In this document: positions 4,849 to 12,412 of the stretch, one piece after another | How the letters are laid out: every line of letters starts with the position of its first letter | Position numbering within the stretch: position 1 is the first letter of the stretch | Assembly (NCBI GenBank): GCA_964491425.1 | Contig: CAZBFR010000024.1 | Coordinates: 1-12,985 of the forward strand | Reading direction: 5' to 3' | Source: CAYFMS01 sp964491425 | Lineage (GTDB): Bacteria; Patescibacteriota; Patescibacteriia; UBA9934 | DNA length: 12,985 nt | Made by a program: the position numbers and the translations under genes | Notes under the pieces: generated by a model | The model's database searches: none | Seen by the model: the letters and a program-made list of their open reading frames with translations, nothing else | Told to the model about the DNA's origin: nothing

Positions 4849-7800
4849 TTATTCTTCACTTTCGTTCTTTGCTTCCTCGGCAGCCTCTTCAGCAGCCTCA
4901 GTCACTTCTTCTTCTACCGGTTCTTCTTTCGCTGTTTCGTCAACGATCATCTCTTCAAGTCCCTCCATTTGGCTCGCTTGAACGATATCGCCACCAACTT
5001 CGTAGTCGTCTTCCATATTTGGCATGAAGCCGGTCTTATCGAGTCCCGTTCCCGCAGGAATAAGGCGTCCGATAATGACGTTTTCCTTAAGACCCTGGAG
5101 TCGGTCAATCTTTCCGGTGACCGAAGCGTTGATAAGAACGCGAGCGGTTTCTTGGAAAGAAGCGGACGAGAGCCAGCTTTCCGTCGAGAGAGAAACCTTC
5201 GTAATTCCGAGGAACAATTCTTCGAAGGTTGGAGCGCTCTGCCCCTTCTCGATCGTCGCGAGAGCCTCAAGGAGCGTCGACTTCTCGATTACCTCTCCTG
5301 GAAGGAACTCTGAATCGCCCGGCTCAATAACGCGGACGCGCGAGAACATCTGTCGGATCATGATCTCGATGTGCTTGTTGTTAAGCTTCTGTCCTTGCGA
5401 GGCATAGATCGCAAGAATTTCCTTCGAGAGGTAGCGTTGAACCGCTTCCTTTCCCTTGTAGCGGTAAAGCGCCGCAAGGTCGACGTGACCCTCCGTAAGA
5501 AGGTCTCCGGCAAGGATATTGTCTCCCGACTTTACGTAGAGGGTATATCCTTGAGGGATAATGTATTCACGAACCTTTGACGCTTCGGCAACAAGGCCAA
5601 CCGCCGTCTTTGAAACGCTTGCGATTCGTCCATCCGCTTGCGCAAGAACCTTCGCACCTTCCTTCGTTTCTCCAAGAACGTCGCCCTTCTTAATCAAATC
5701 CCCTTCCTTAACGGCAATCTTCGCTCCTCGACCGAGGATAATCGACGCCTCTTCAACCGCCGTATAGCGAACGCGTACGATCTTTTGTCCCGGTCGCGTG
5801 TCAGTCATCTTCTTTCCCGTTCCAACCTGTTCGATTGTGCGCTCCGCTTCTTCGATCTCAACGGATCCAGAAACTTCGCTCATGATCGCCTTTTGCTTTG
5901 GAATACGTGCCTCGAAAAGCTCTTCAACACGAGGAAGTCCTTGCGTAATGTCTTTTCCGGCAACTCCTCCCATGTGGAAGGTACGCATCGTAAGCTGCGT
6001 TCCCGGCTCTCCGATCGATTGTGCCGCGATAATTCCAACCGCCGTACCGATCTTTACGAGCTTGTTATACGAAAGGTCGTATCCATAACACTTTTGGCAG
6101 ACTCCGCGGGTTGACTTACAGGTCATAACCGAGCGAACGTGTGCCTCCATGAGTGGTTGCTTTGCAGCTGAAAGCGCTCGAACATGGTCTTCCATGATAA
6201 GTTCACCAGCGTCAACAACCGATTTTCGTCCTCCCGGCATCGTAATCTCGGAAAGCGCGTAGCGTCCAAGAATACGAACGAGAAGCGGTTCTCCGATTTC
6301 TTCCGATTCATCGTGTGTAATCGTCACACCCTCTGTATCTCCACAGTCCTCTTCCATAACAACGACATCTTGCGCAACGTCGACGAGACGTCGGGTAAGA
6401 TATCCAGCGTTTGCAGTCTTAAGCGCCGTATCGGTAAGTCCTTTTCGAATACCGTGTGAGGAGATAAAGAACTCAAGAACGTCTACTCCGTCTTTAAACG
6501 AGGATTTTACCGGAAGTTCGATCGTTTCTCCGCTTGGAGACGCCTTAAGTCCGATCATTCCAATCATCTGTGTAAGCTGACTCCAGGCTCCTCGAGCTCC
6601 AGACTCAATCATCGTATAAGCCGAGCTTCCCTTTGTAAGGGCGTTCTTTGCAAGCTCTCCGATTTCATCCTTTACCTCAGCCCAAATCTTGATAATTTGT
6701 GAGTGTCGCTCGCTTTGGGTCAAAAGTCCCTGCGCAAAGAATGATTCTACCTCTTGTACGCGTCGCTCTCCTTCCGTAATCAACTCGTCACGTCCCGCGA
6801 TCGAAGGAAGCTCGCTCATTCCCCATGAGAATCCAGAACGCATTGCGTAGTGGAATCCAAGCTCCTTAATTCCATCGAGAATACGCGCCGTATACTCGGA
6901 TCCGTAGTATTCGAGAACATCGCGAACGATTGCCGCAAGCGCCTTCTTTGAAAGCGTTGAGTTAACGTATCCAATCTTTTCTGGGAAAACGCGGTTAAAG
7001 ATCAATCGTCCAACCGTTGTTACAACGAGTTCACCGTTCATTCGCACGCGAATCCAGTCTTGCATCTTAATATGACCCGCTTGTTGCACGTAAATCGCTT
7101 CGTCAGGCGTCGCAAACGACTTCATTGTCTTCTCGTTTGGCTCGTCAAACGTCATTGTCATGTAAAACGCTGCCCAAGCAATATCCTTTCCAGGGGTCGT
7201 TACCGTACCTCCGTGGGATGGCTTAAGAAGGTTGTGGATTGAGAGCATGATCTCTTGTGCCTCTTTTCGCGCCTCTTTCGTAAGCGGAACGTGTACCGCC
7301 ATCTGGTCTCCGTCGAAGTCAGCGTTATACGCGTCACAAACGAGCGGGTGAACCTGAATCGCCTTTCCTTCGATAAGAACTGGGCGGAAAGCCTGAATTC
7401 CAAGACGGTGAAGCGTTGGAGCGCGGTTAAGAAGAACGAAAGCGTCCTTTGTTACCTCTTCAAGAATGTCCCAAACCTCCGAACGATCCGAATCGATAAA
7501 TCGGTTCGCCGAACGGATGTTGTGAACGTATTCTCGTGAAATAAGTTTCGAGATAACAAATGGGCGGAAAAGCTCAAGTGCCATTTTCTTAGGAATTCCA
7601 CATTGATCAATTCGAAGACTTGGTCCAACAACGATAACCGATCGTCCCGAGTAGTCGATACGCTTACCAAGAAGGTTTTGTCGGAATCGACCCTGTTTTC
7701 CCTTCAAAAGGTCCGAAAGGGATTTAAGTTGTCGCTTCTTTCCCGTTGCCGCGATAACGGTCTTTGACGTTCGTGCGGAGTTATCAAGGAGCGCGTCAAC

Positions 7801-8910
7801 CGCTTCTTGAAGCATGCGCTTTTCGTTTCGGGTAATAACTTCCGGAGCGTTAAGAGCATGGAGACGCTTCAATCGGTTGTTTCGGTTAATAACGCGTCGA
7901 TAAAGGTCGTTCAAGTCGCTTGTTGCGAATCGTCCTCCGTCAAGCGCAACCATAGGTCGAAGGTCTGCCGGAATAACCGGGAGAACTTGAAGAACCATCC
8001 AGGTTGGGTGGACACTCGTCTTGTTGAGCGCGTGGAGGAGCTTTAGACGACGAAGAATTCGGTCGTGCTTTGTCTTCGAACGGGTGTCGCCGAGCTCTTC
8101 GTTCAGCTTTTCAATCGTCGCCGGGATATCAACGCGCTTCAAAAGCTTCAAAACTGATTCCGCTCCGATTCCCGCGTCGAAAATATGACCATACTTAATC
8201 GACCACTCGTGGTACGTCGTTTCAGGAATGATCTTCATTACTTCGATTTCCTTTAAATCTTGATCAACCGCAAGGAAGTCAGCCTCGAGCTCTTCGAGCT
8301 TTTGCGCGGAAGCCTCTTCAATACGCTTTTTCTCGGCTTCGAGCGCCTTCTTGTCGTCCTTATACTTCTCTTCAACACGACCAAGGTCTCGCTTTTGCTC
8401 ACCCTCAATCATCTTTTGCTTCGCCTTGTACTCGAGTTTTACCTGTTCGATCGTTTGCTCCTTCGCCGACTCGTTCACGTCCGTAATAATAAAGCTCGTA
8501 AAGTAAATAACTTTTTCAAGCGCTTGAACGCTTACGTCAAGAATCGTACCGATTTTTGACGGAACGCCTCGAAGATACCAAACGTGGGAAACCGGTGCCG
8601 CAAGCTCGATATGACCCATTCGCTCACGTCGAACAACCGCTTGCGTTACTTCAACGCCACATTTATCGCAGATAATTCCCTTGTAACGGATCTTTTTGTA
8701 TTTTCCACAGTAACATTCCCAGTCTTTCGACGGTCCAAAGATCTCTTCCGCGAAAAGTCCATGCTTTTCCGGCTTTTGTGTTCGGTAGTTGATCGTTTCA
8801 GGCTTTGTAATTTCGCCGTATGACCACTTTCGCATCACGTCTGGAGACGCGAGGCGGAGTCGGATCGAGTCAAAATCCGTTGATTTGAGTGTATTTAGGT
8901 GTAATGCCAT
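4849..8910 (-). CDS. rpoC: DNA-directed RNA polymerase subunit beta'
   Basis: The 1,353-residue beta' subunit carries the active-site metal loop of RNA polymerase: NADFDGDQ at about 529-536, with D531, D533 and D535 binding Mg2+. The N-terminal zinc ribbon uses C66, C68, C81 and C84 (CYCGKYK...CDKC). The second zinc site uses C856, C931, C938 and C941. The switch and rudder region GKQGRFRQNLLGKRIDYSGR is intact. The trigger-loop region (QLTMRTFHMGGVAGKD) is continuous, without the large SI3 insertion of E. coli. Two unusual parts stand out. Residues about 147-225 are a highly charged, coiled-coil-like insertion in the clamp region that E. coli lacks. The last 35 or so residues are a Glu/Ala-rich acidic tail. 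The gene starts 20 bases after rpoB with no Shine-Dalgarno, so translation may be coupled to rpoB. Confidence 0.99.
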   Translation of the reverse strand: MALHLNTLKSTDFDSIRLRLASPDVMRKWSYGEITKPETINYRTQKPEKHGLFAEEIFGPSKDWECYCGKYKKIRYKGIICDKCGVEVTQAVVRRERMGHIELAAPVSHVWYLRGVPSKIGTILDVSVQALEKVIYFTSFIITDVNESAKEQTIEQVKLEYKAKQKMIEGEQKRDLGRVEEKYKDDKKALEAEKKRIEEASAQKLEELEADFLAVDQDLKEIEVMKIIPETTYHEWSIKYGHIFDAGIGAESVLKLLKRVDIPATIEKLNEELGDTRSKTKHDRILRRLKLLHALNKTSVHPTWMVLQVLPVIPADLRPMVALDGGRFATSDLNDLYRRVINRNNRLKRLHALNAPEVITRNEKRMLQEAVDALLDNSARTSKTVIAATGKKRQLKSLSDLLKGKQGRFRQNLLGKRIDYSGRSVIVVGPSLRIDQCGIPKKMALELFRPFVISKLISREYVHNIRSANRFIDSDRSEVWDILEEVTKDAFVLLNRAPTLHRLGIQAFRPVLIEGKAIQVHPLVCDAYNADFDGDQMAVHVPLTKEARKEAQEIMLSIHNLLKPSHGGTVTTPGKDIAWAAFYMTMTFDEPNEKTMKSFATPDEAIYVQQAGHIKMQDWIRVRMNGELVVTTVGRLIFNRVFPEKIGYVNSTLSKKALAAIVRDVLEYYGSEYTARILDGIKELGFHYAMRSGFSWGMSELPSIAGRDELITEGERRVQEVESFFAQGLLTQSERHSQIIKIWAEVKDEIGELAKNALTKGSSAYTMIESGARGAWSQLTQMIGMIGLKASPSGETIELPVKSSFKDGVDVLEFFISSHGIRKGLTDTALKTANAGYLTRRLVDVAQDVVVMEEDCGDTEGVTITHDESEEIGEPLLVRILGRYALSEITMPGGRKSVVDAGELIMEDHVRALSAAKQPLMEAHVRSVMTCKSTRGVCQKCYGYDLSYNKLVKIGTAVGIIAAQSIGEPGTQLTMRTFHMGGVAGKDITQGLPRVEELFEARIPKQKAIMSEVSGSVEIEEAERTIEQVGTGKKMTDTRPGQKIVRVRYTAVEEASIILGRGAKIAVKEGDLIKKGDVLGETKEGAKVLAQADGRIASVSKTAVGLVAEASKVREYIIPQGYTLYVKSGDNILAGDLLTEGHVDLAALYRYKGKEAVQRYLSKEILAIYASQGQKLNNKHIEIMIRQMFSRVRVIEPGDSEFLPGEVIEKSTLLEALATIEKGQSAPTFEELFLGITKVSLSTESWLSSASFQETARVLINASVTGKIDRLQGLKENVIIGRLIPAGTGLDKTGFMPNMEDDYEVGGDIVQASQMEGLEEMIVDETAKEEPVEEEVTEAAEEAAEEAKNESEE

Positions 8911-8930
8911 AAAAATGTTCGCTAAACGGA

Positions 8931-11900
8931 TTAGGTTTGGTTGTGGTCACGGTTATCAAGGTCGATATTCTTTCCCGCGCGGAGAAGCTCGACGTCAAGA
9001 CAAAGTCCCTTAAGCTCGCGAACGAGAACGTTGAACGACTCTGGAATATTCACCTTTCGAATTCCCTCACCCTTAATAATCGCTTCGTAGGCTTTCGATC
9101 GTCCCGGAACATCGTCTGATTTGATCGTAAGAATTTCTTGAAGCGTGTGCGCCGCGCCGTAGGCCTCGAGCGCCCAAACTTCCATTTCTCCGAAACGCTG
9201 TCCTCCAAATTGCGCCTTTCCTCCAAGAGGCTGTTGCGTAATAAGAGAGTATGGACCGATTGAACGTTGGTGCATCTTGTCTTCAACCATGTGGTTGAGC
9301 TTGAGCATGTACATGATTCCAACCGTTACGTCGTGATCGAACTTCTCTCCGGTGCGTCCATCGTGAAGGCGAAGCTGTCCAGATCGTGGGAATCCCGCTT
9401 TTTCAAGCTCATCTCCAACGACGGATTCTGGAATTCCGGTAAATACCGGCGCTGCGACGTGGTACCCGAGGGTATCGGCCGCAAGTCCAAGGTGAACCTC
9501 AAGAATCTGCCCAAGGTTCATACGTGAAACGACTCCAAGTGGGGTCAAAATCACGTCAACCGCGCGACCATCGGCCGCAAATGGCATATCTTCGATAGGA
9601 ACAACCTTTGAAACGACTCCTTTGTTTCCGTGTCGTCCAGCAACCTTGTCTCCGACTTGGAGTTTTCGAAGGTCGGCGATCGTTACTTGGATCGATTTAA
9701 TCACTCCTGGTGGAAGCGTATCTCCGTCTTCTCGCGAGAAGATCTTGATATCGACAACCTTTCCTTTATTTCCGTGCTGCAAGTAGAGCGAAGAATCGCG
9801 AACATCTCGCGCTTTTTCTCCGAAAATCGCCCGTAAAAGCTTTTCTTCCGCGGAAAGTTCCGTTTCTCCCTTTGGCGTAATCTTTCCAACGAGAATGTCG
9901 CCGGATTTTACTTCGGCTCCGATACGGATAATTCCCTCGCTATCAAGGTGCTTCAATTTCTCTTCCGAAACGTTTGGAATATCAGCCGTAACAACTTCTG
10001 GTCCAAGCTTCGTATCTCGGATGTCGATCGTGTGGTTTTCAAGAGATACTGTTGTAAATCGGTCATCTTGCACAACACGCTCCGAGATAATAACCGCGTC
10101 GTCGTAGTTGTATCCGTCCCAGCTCATGAACGCAACGAGCATGTTTTGTCCAAGTGCGAGCTCTCCCTTGTCGACCGATGGACCGTCCGCAAGAACATCT
10201 CCCGTCTTAACCGAATCTCCAACGTTTACAACTGGACGTTGGTTAATCGCTGTTGAAGCGTTCGAACGCTTAAACTTGTTAAGAGAATAGGTAATAGACC
10301 CAAGTTTCTTATAAAGAACCGTTACTTTTCCTCCGTTTACCGCCGTTACCTCTCCATCATCTTCCGCTTTAAGAACGTGACCCGAATCAATCGCCGCTCG
10401 GCGCTCCATACCTGTACCGATAATCGGTGCCTTCGGGTTGATCGTAGGAACAGCCTGACGTTGCATGTTCGATCCCATGAGGGCGCGCGTAGAGTCGTCG
10501 TGCTCAAGAAACGGTACAAGCGCCGTCGCGATCGAAACAATTTGCGTTGAGGAAACGTCGAGGTAATTTAATTCGACCGCAGGAACAGCCTTTGCCTCTC
10601 CAAACTTACGTGCTTCAACGAATTCACCAATGATAAATCCTTGCTCGTCGAGTTTTGTTGTTGCTGGTGCTGTAACCGACTTTTCTTCCTTAAATGCGTT
10701 CAAATATTCAATTTCATCAGTGACGCGTGGACGACCGTTCTCAAGAACAACCTTTCTGTAGGGCGTTTCGATAAAACCGTACTGGTTGATCCGTGCATAA
10801 CTCGCAAGCTGTCCAACAAGTCCAATGTTTGGTCCTTCAGGGGTCTGTACCGGACAAATACGTCCATAGTGGGTCGAGTGTACGTCACGAACTTCAAATC
10901 CCGCACGCTCACGCGAAAGTCCACCCTGTCCCATCGCGGAAAGTCGGCGCTTGTGCTCAAGCTCTGAAAGCGGGTTCGTTTGGTCCATGAACTGCGAAAG
11001 CTGTGAGGACATGAAGAACTCACGGCTCGCTCCAATCACTGGACGCGCGTTAATAAGTCGTCCTGGGGACAACGATTCGATATCATAGGTCGACATTCGG
11101 TCACGAACGATACGCTCCATTCGCGCAAGACCGATTCGGAAACGGTTTTGAATGAGTTCTCCAACTCCTCGAATACGTCGATTTCCAAGGTGATCAACAT
11201 CATCCGGCTCCCCTTGTCGGTTGTTAAGCTCAATAATTTCTCGAACGATAAGTACAAGATCCTCTTTTGAAAGAATTCGGTGCTCTTCTTCTTGCACACC
11301 CTCTTCCGGCTTTTCTTTTCCAAAGCGCAAGTTGAACTTGTAGCGTCCAACCGTTCCGAGATCGTAACGATCGAAGTTAAAGAACATTGAGTGAATCAAT
11401 TGCTTCGCGTTGTCCGCCGTCGCGAGATCTCCCGGTCGGATACGCTTATAGACTTCCTTAAGTCCTTCTTCTTCATTTGTCGAAATATCCTTCGCGAGCG
11501 TCGATTCGATATAGCTGTTCATTGGGTGCGTATCGATATCTCGGAAGAGTGCCGTGATCTCGTCGTTCGTCGTGTAGCCAAAGGCACGAAGAAGAGCGGT
11601 AACCGCAACCTTACGTTTTCGATCAATCTTTACCCAAATAACATTCTTCGCATCCGTTTCAAATTCAAGCCAAGCTCCACGGTTTGGAATAATCTTCGCA
11701 CCGTAGTAGCGTCGTCCTCGTACCGCTTCCGCCGTAAAAAACGCCCCCGCGCTTCGTACAAGTTGCGAAACGATAACACGCTCGATTCCGTTAATAATAA
11801 AGGTTCCACGCGATGTCATTACCGGAAGATCTCCAAGATAGATTTCTTGCTCCTTCACGTCATTTGTTCGCGTATTTCGAAGCACCGCCTTTACACGAAG

Positions 11901-12173
11901 TGGCGCTTCATAGGTCACGTTTTTATCTTGTGAGGTTTTTTCGTCGAATTTAGGCTCGTCAAGATAGTAATCTTCAAACGAAAGTTCGAGATCTCGTCCG
12001 ATAAAATCCTTAATCGGTGATACTTCGTAAAAGAGTTCCTTAATTCCTTGGTTTAAGAACCAAGCATAGGAAGCCTTTTGAACCTCGATCAGGTCCGGAA
12101 GATCCATTGCGTTACGGATGTTTGTAAAATACTTTCGTTCTCGAAGATGTGACTGGGTTTTTGGCATAATCAT
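8931..12173 (-). CDS. rpoB: DNA-directed RNA polymerase subunit beta
   Basis: With the ATG at 12171-12173 this is a 1,080-residue beta subunit; a second ATG at 12165-12167 (MPKTQSHLRERK) is equally possible, and an upstream in-frame TTG at 12203 lies inside a hairpin and is rejected. Beta forms the catalytic cleft with beta'. The rifampicin-binding segment SSQLSQFMDQTNPLSELEHK is at about 389-408 (D397 equals E. coli D516), followed by RRLSAMGQGGLSRERAGFEV. K843 and K851 in GDKVAGRHGNKGVVSK match E. coli K1065 and K1073. The C-terminal RFGEMEVWALEAYGAAHTL is intact. It is much shorter than E. coli RpoB (1,342), lacking the large lineage-specific insertions. No Shine-Dalgarno is seen near either ATG. 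Transcription starts about 180 bases upstream in a structured leader. Confidence 0.98.
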   Translation of the reverse strand: MIMPKTQSHLRERKYFTNIRNAMDLPDLIEVQKASYAWFLNQGIKELFYEVSPIKDFIGRDLELSFEDYYLDEPKFDEKTSQDKNVTYEAPLRVKAVLRNTRTNDVKEQEIYLGDLPVMTSRGTFIINGIERVIVSQLVRSAGAFFTAEAVRGRRYYGAKIIPNRGAWLEFETDAKNVIWVKIDRKRKVAVTALLRAFGYTTNDEITALFRDIDTHPMNSYIESTLAKDISTNEEEGLKEVYKRIRPGDLATADNAKQLIHSMFFNFDRYDLGTVGRYKFNLRFGKEKPEEGVQEEEHRILSKEDLVLIVREIIELNNRQGEPDDVDHLGNRRIRGVGELIQNRFRIGLARMERIVRDRMSTYDIESLSPGRLINARPVIGASREFFMSSQLSQFMDQTNPLSELEHKRRLSAMGQGGLSRERAGFEVRDVHSTHYGRICPVQTPEGPNIGLVGQLASYARINQYGFIETPYRKVVLENGRPRVTDEIEYLNAFKEEKSVTAPATTKLDEQGFIIGEFVEARKFGEAKAVPAVELNYLDVSSTQIVSIATALVPFLEHDDSTRALMGSNMQRQAVPTINPKAPIIGTGMERRAAIDSGHVLKAEDDGEVTAVNGGKVTVLYKKLGSITYSLNKFKRSNASTAINQRPVVNVGDSVKTGDVLADGPSVDKGELALGQNMLVAFMSWDGYNYDDAVIISERVVQDDRFTTVSLENHTIDIRDTKLGPEVVTADIPNVSEEKLKHLDSEGIIRIGAEVKSGDILVGKITPKGETELSAEEKLLRAIFGEKARDVRDSSLYLQHGNKGKVVDIKIFSREDGDTLPPGVIKSIQVTIADLRKLQVGDKVAGRHGNKGVVSKVVPIEDMPFAADGRAVDVILTPLGVVSRMNLGQILEVHLGLAADTLGYHVAAPVFTGIPESVVGDELEKAGFPRSGQLRLHDGRTGEKFDHDVTVGIMYMLKLNHMVEDKMHQRSIGPYSLITQQPLGGKAQFGGQRFGEMEVWALEAYGAAHTLQEILTIKSDDVPGRSKAYEAIIKGEGIRKVNIPESFNVLVRELKGLCLDVELLRAGKNIDLDNRDHNQT

Positions 12174-12189
12174 TGTACAAACAAAAGCG

Positions 12190-12206
12190 CGCTTGTTGTT
12201 CAAGCG
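12190..12206 (-). other. Hairpin just before the rpoB start, possible attenuator
   Basis: CGCTTG and CAAGCG pair perfectly around AACAA, and the next bases are CGCTTTTGTTTGT, an interrupted T-rich tract. The hairpin ends about 16 bases before ATG. It resembles a weak intrinsic terminator or a translation-blocking stem. The alternative TTG start would lie within it. Confidence 0.4.
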
Positions 12207-12291
12207 TTTATTTTTATCCCTTCTTTAATTGTTTTGTCTTCGAAAGAGCGACTTTCAAAAGACGATTTGGGTGTTGGGGGTTCACACCAAA

Positions 12292-12306
12292 CTAGATGGT
12301 TATCAC
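12292..12306 (-). other. Possible four-codon upstream ORF (GTG start) in the rpoB leader
   Basis: GGGAGG (12314-12319), with GGAGGT inside the same run, precedes GTG by seven bases. The codons are GTG ATA ACC ATC followed by TAG. This is the best Shine-Dalgarno in the leader, while rpoB itself has none. Translation is purely inferred; such a short ORF can occur by chance. Confidence 0.3.
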
Positions 12307-12338
12307 GGTACTACCTCCCACAAGGCGTTTTCCGTGGC

Positions 12339-12350
12339 TCAATGCATTGA
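12339..12350. repeat. 12-base perfect palindrome at the start of the rpoB leader
   Basis: TCAATGCATTGA equals its own reverse complement. It lies at about +6 to +17 of the predicted rpoB transcript and overlaps the right arm of the promoter inverted repeat by two bases. It may be a protein-binding site or chance. Confidence 0.55.
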
Positions 12351-12386
12351 TAAGCGAGGAAATTATAACAAATCCCCCCGCTTATC
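12349..12386. repeat. Inverted repeat framing the rpoB -10 box
   Basis: GATAAGCG at 12349-12356 and CGCTTATC at 12379-12386 are perfect eight-base inverted arms 22 bases apart (30 bases centre to centre, close to three helical turns). One arm touches the -35 box, the other covers the predicted start of transcription, and the -10 box lies between. Confidence 0.6.
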
Positions 12387-12391
12387 GTCAA
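12362..12391 (-). promoter_or_regulatory. Promoter of rpoBC
   Basis: On the minus strand TTGACG (12386-12391) and a consensus TATAAT (12362-12367) are 18 bases apart, and TGT directly before TATAAT gives an extended -10. The expected start is near 12355. The -35 box lies only 22 bases after the recA stop. Confidence 0.85.
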
Positions 12392-12412
12392 GTAACACCC
12401 CTTTTTATTGAA

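Larger units (their letters stand above)
12174..12355 (-). promoter_or_regulatory. Structured 5' leader of rpoB
   Basis: About 180 bases lie between the predicted transcription start and the rpoB ATG. Visible hairpins on the minus strand: CACGG/CCGTG (12332-12336 with 12304-12308), GGTGT/ACACC (12284-12288 with 12270-12274), a strong two-part stem at 12236-12263 (GTCTT/AAGAC plus TGAAAG/CTTTCG, loop TCGCT), and CGCTTG/CAAGCG at 12190-12206 with a T-rich tract after it. A GGAGGT at 12313-12318 precedes a four-codon ORF. I could not match the leader to a known riboswitch or r-protein leader by eye. Confidence 0.55.

Noticed and set aside
4969..12000. Many plus-strand and off-frame open frames within rpoB and rpoC
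   Set aside because: They are antisense or frame shadows of continuous, conserved genes and show no start signals.
12174..12203. In-frame TTG start adding ten residues to RpoB
   Set aside because: It lies inside a perfect hairpin, has no Shine-Dalgarno at proper distance, and the extra residues do not resemble RpoB N-termini.
12229..12411. 60-residue plus-strand open frame across the rpoB leader
   Set aside because: No Shine-Dalgarno, no promoter, low-complexity content, and it overlaps the rpoB promoter and leader.
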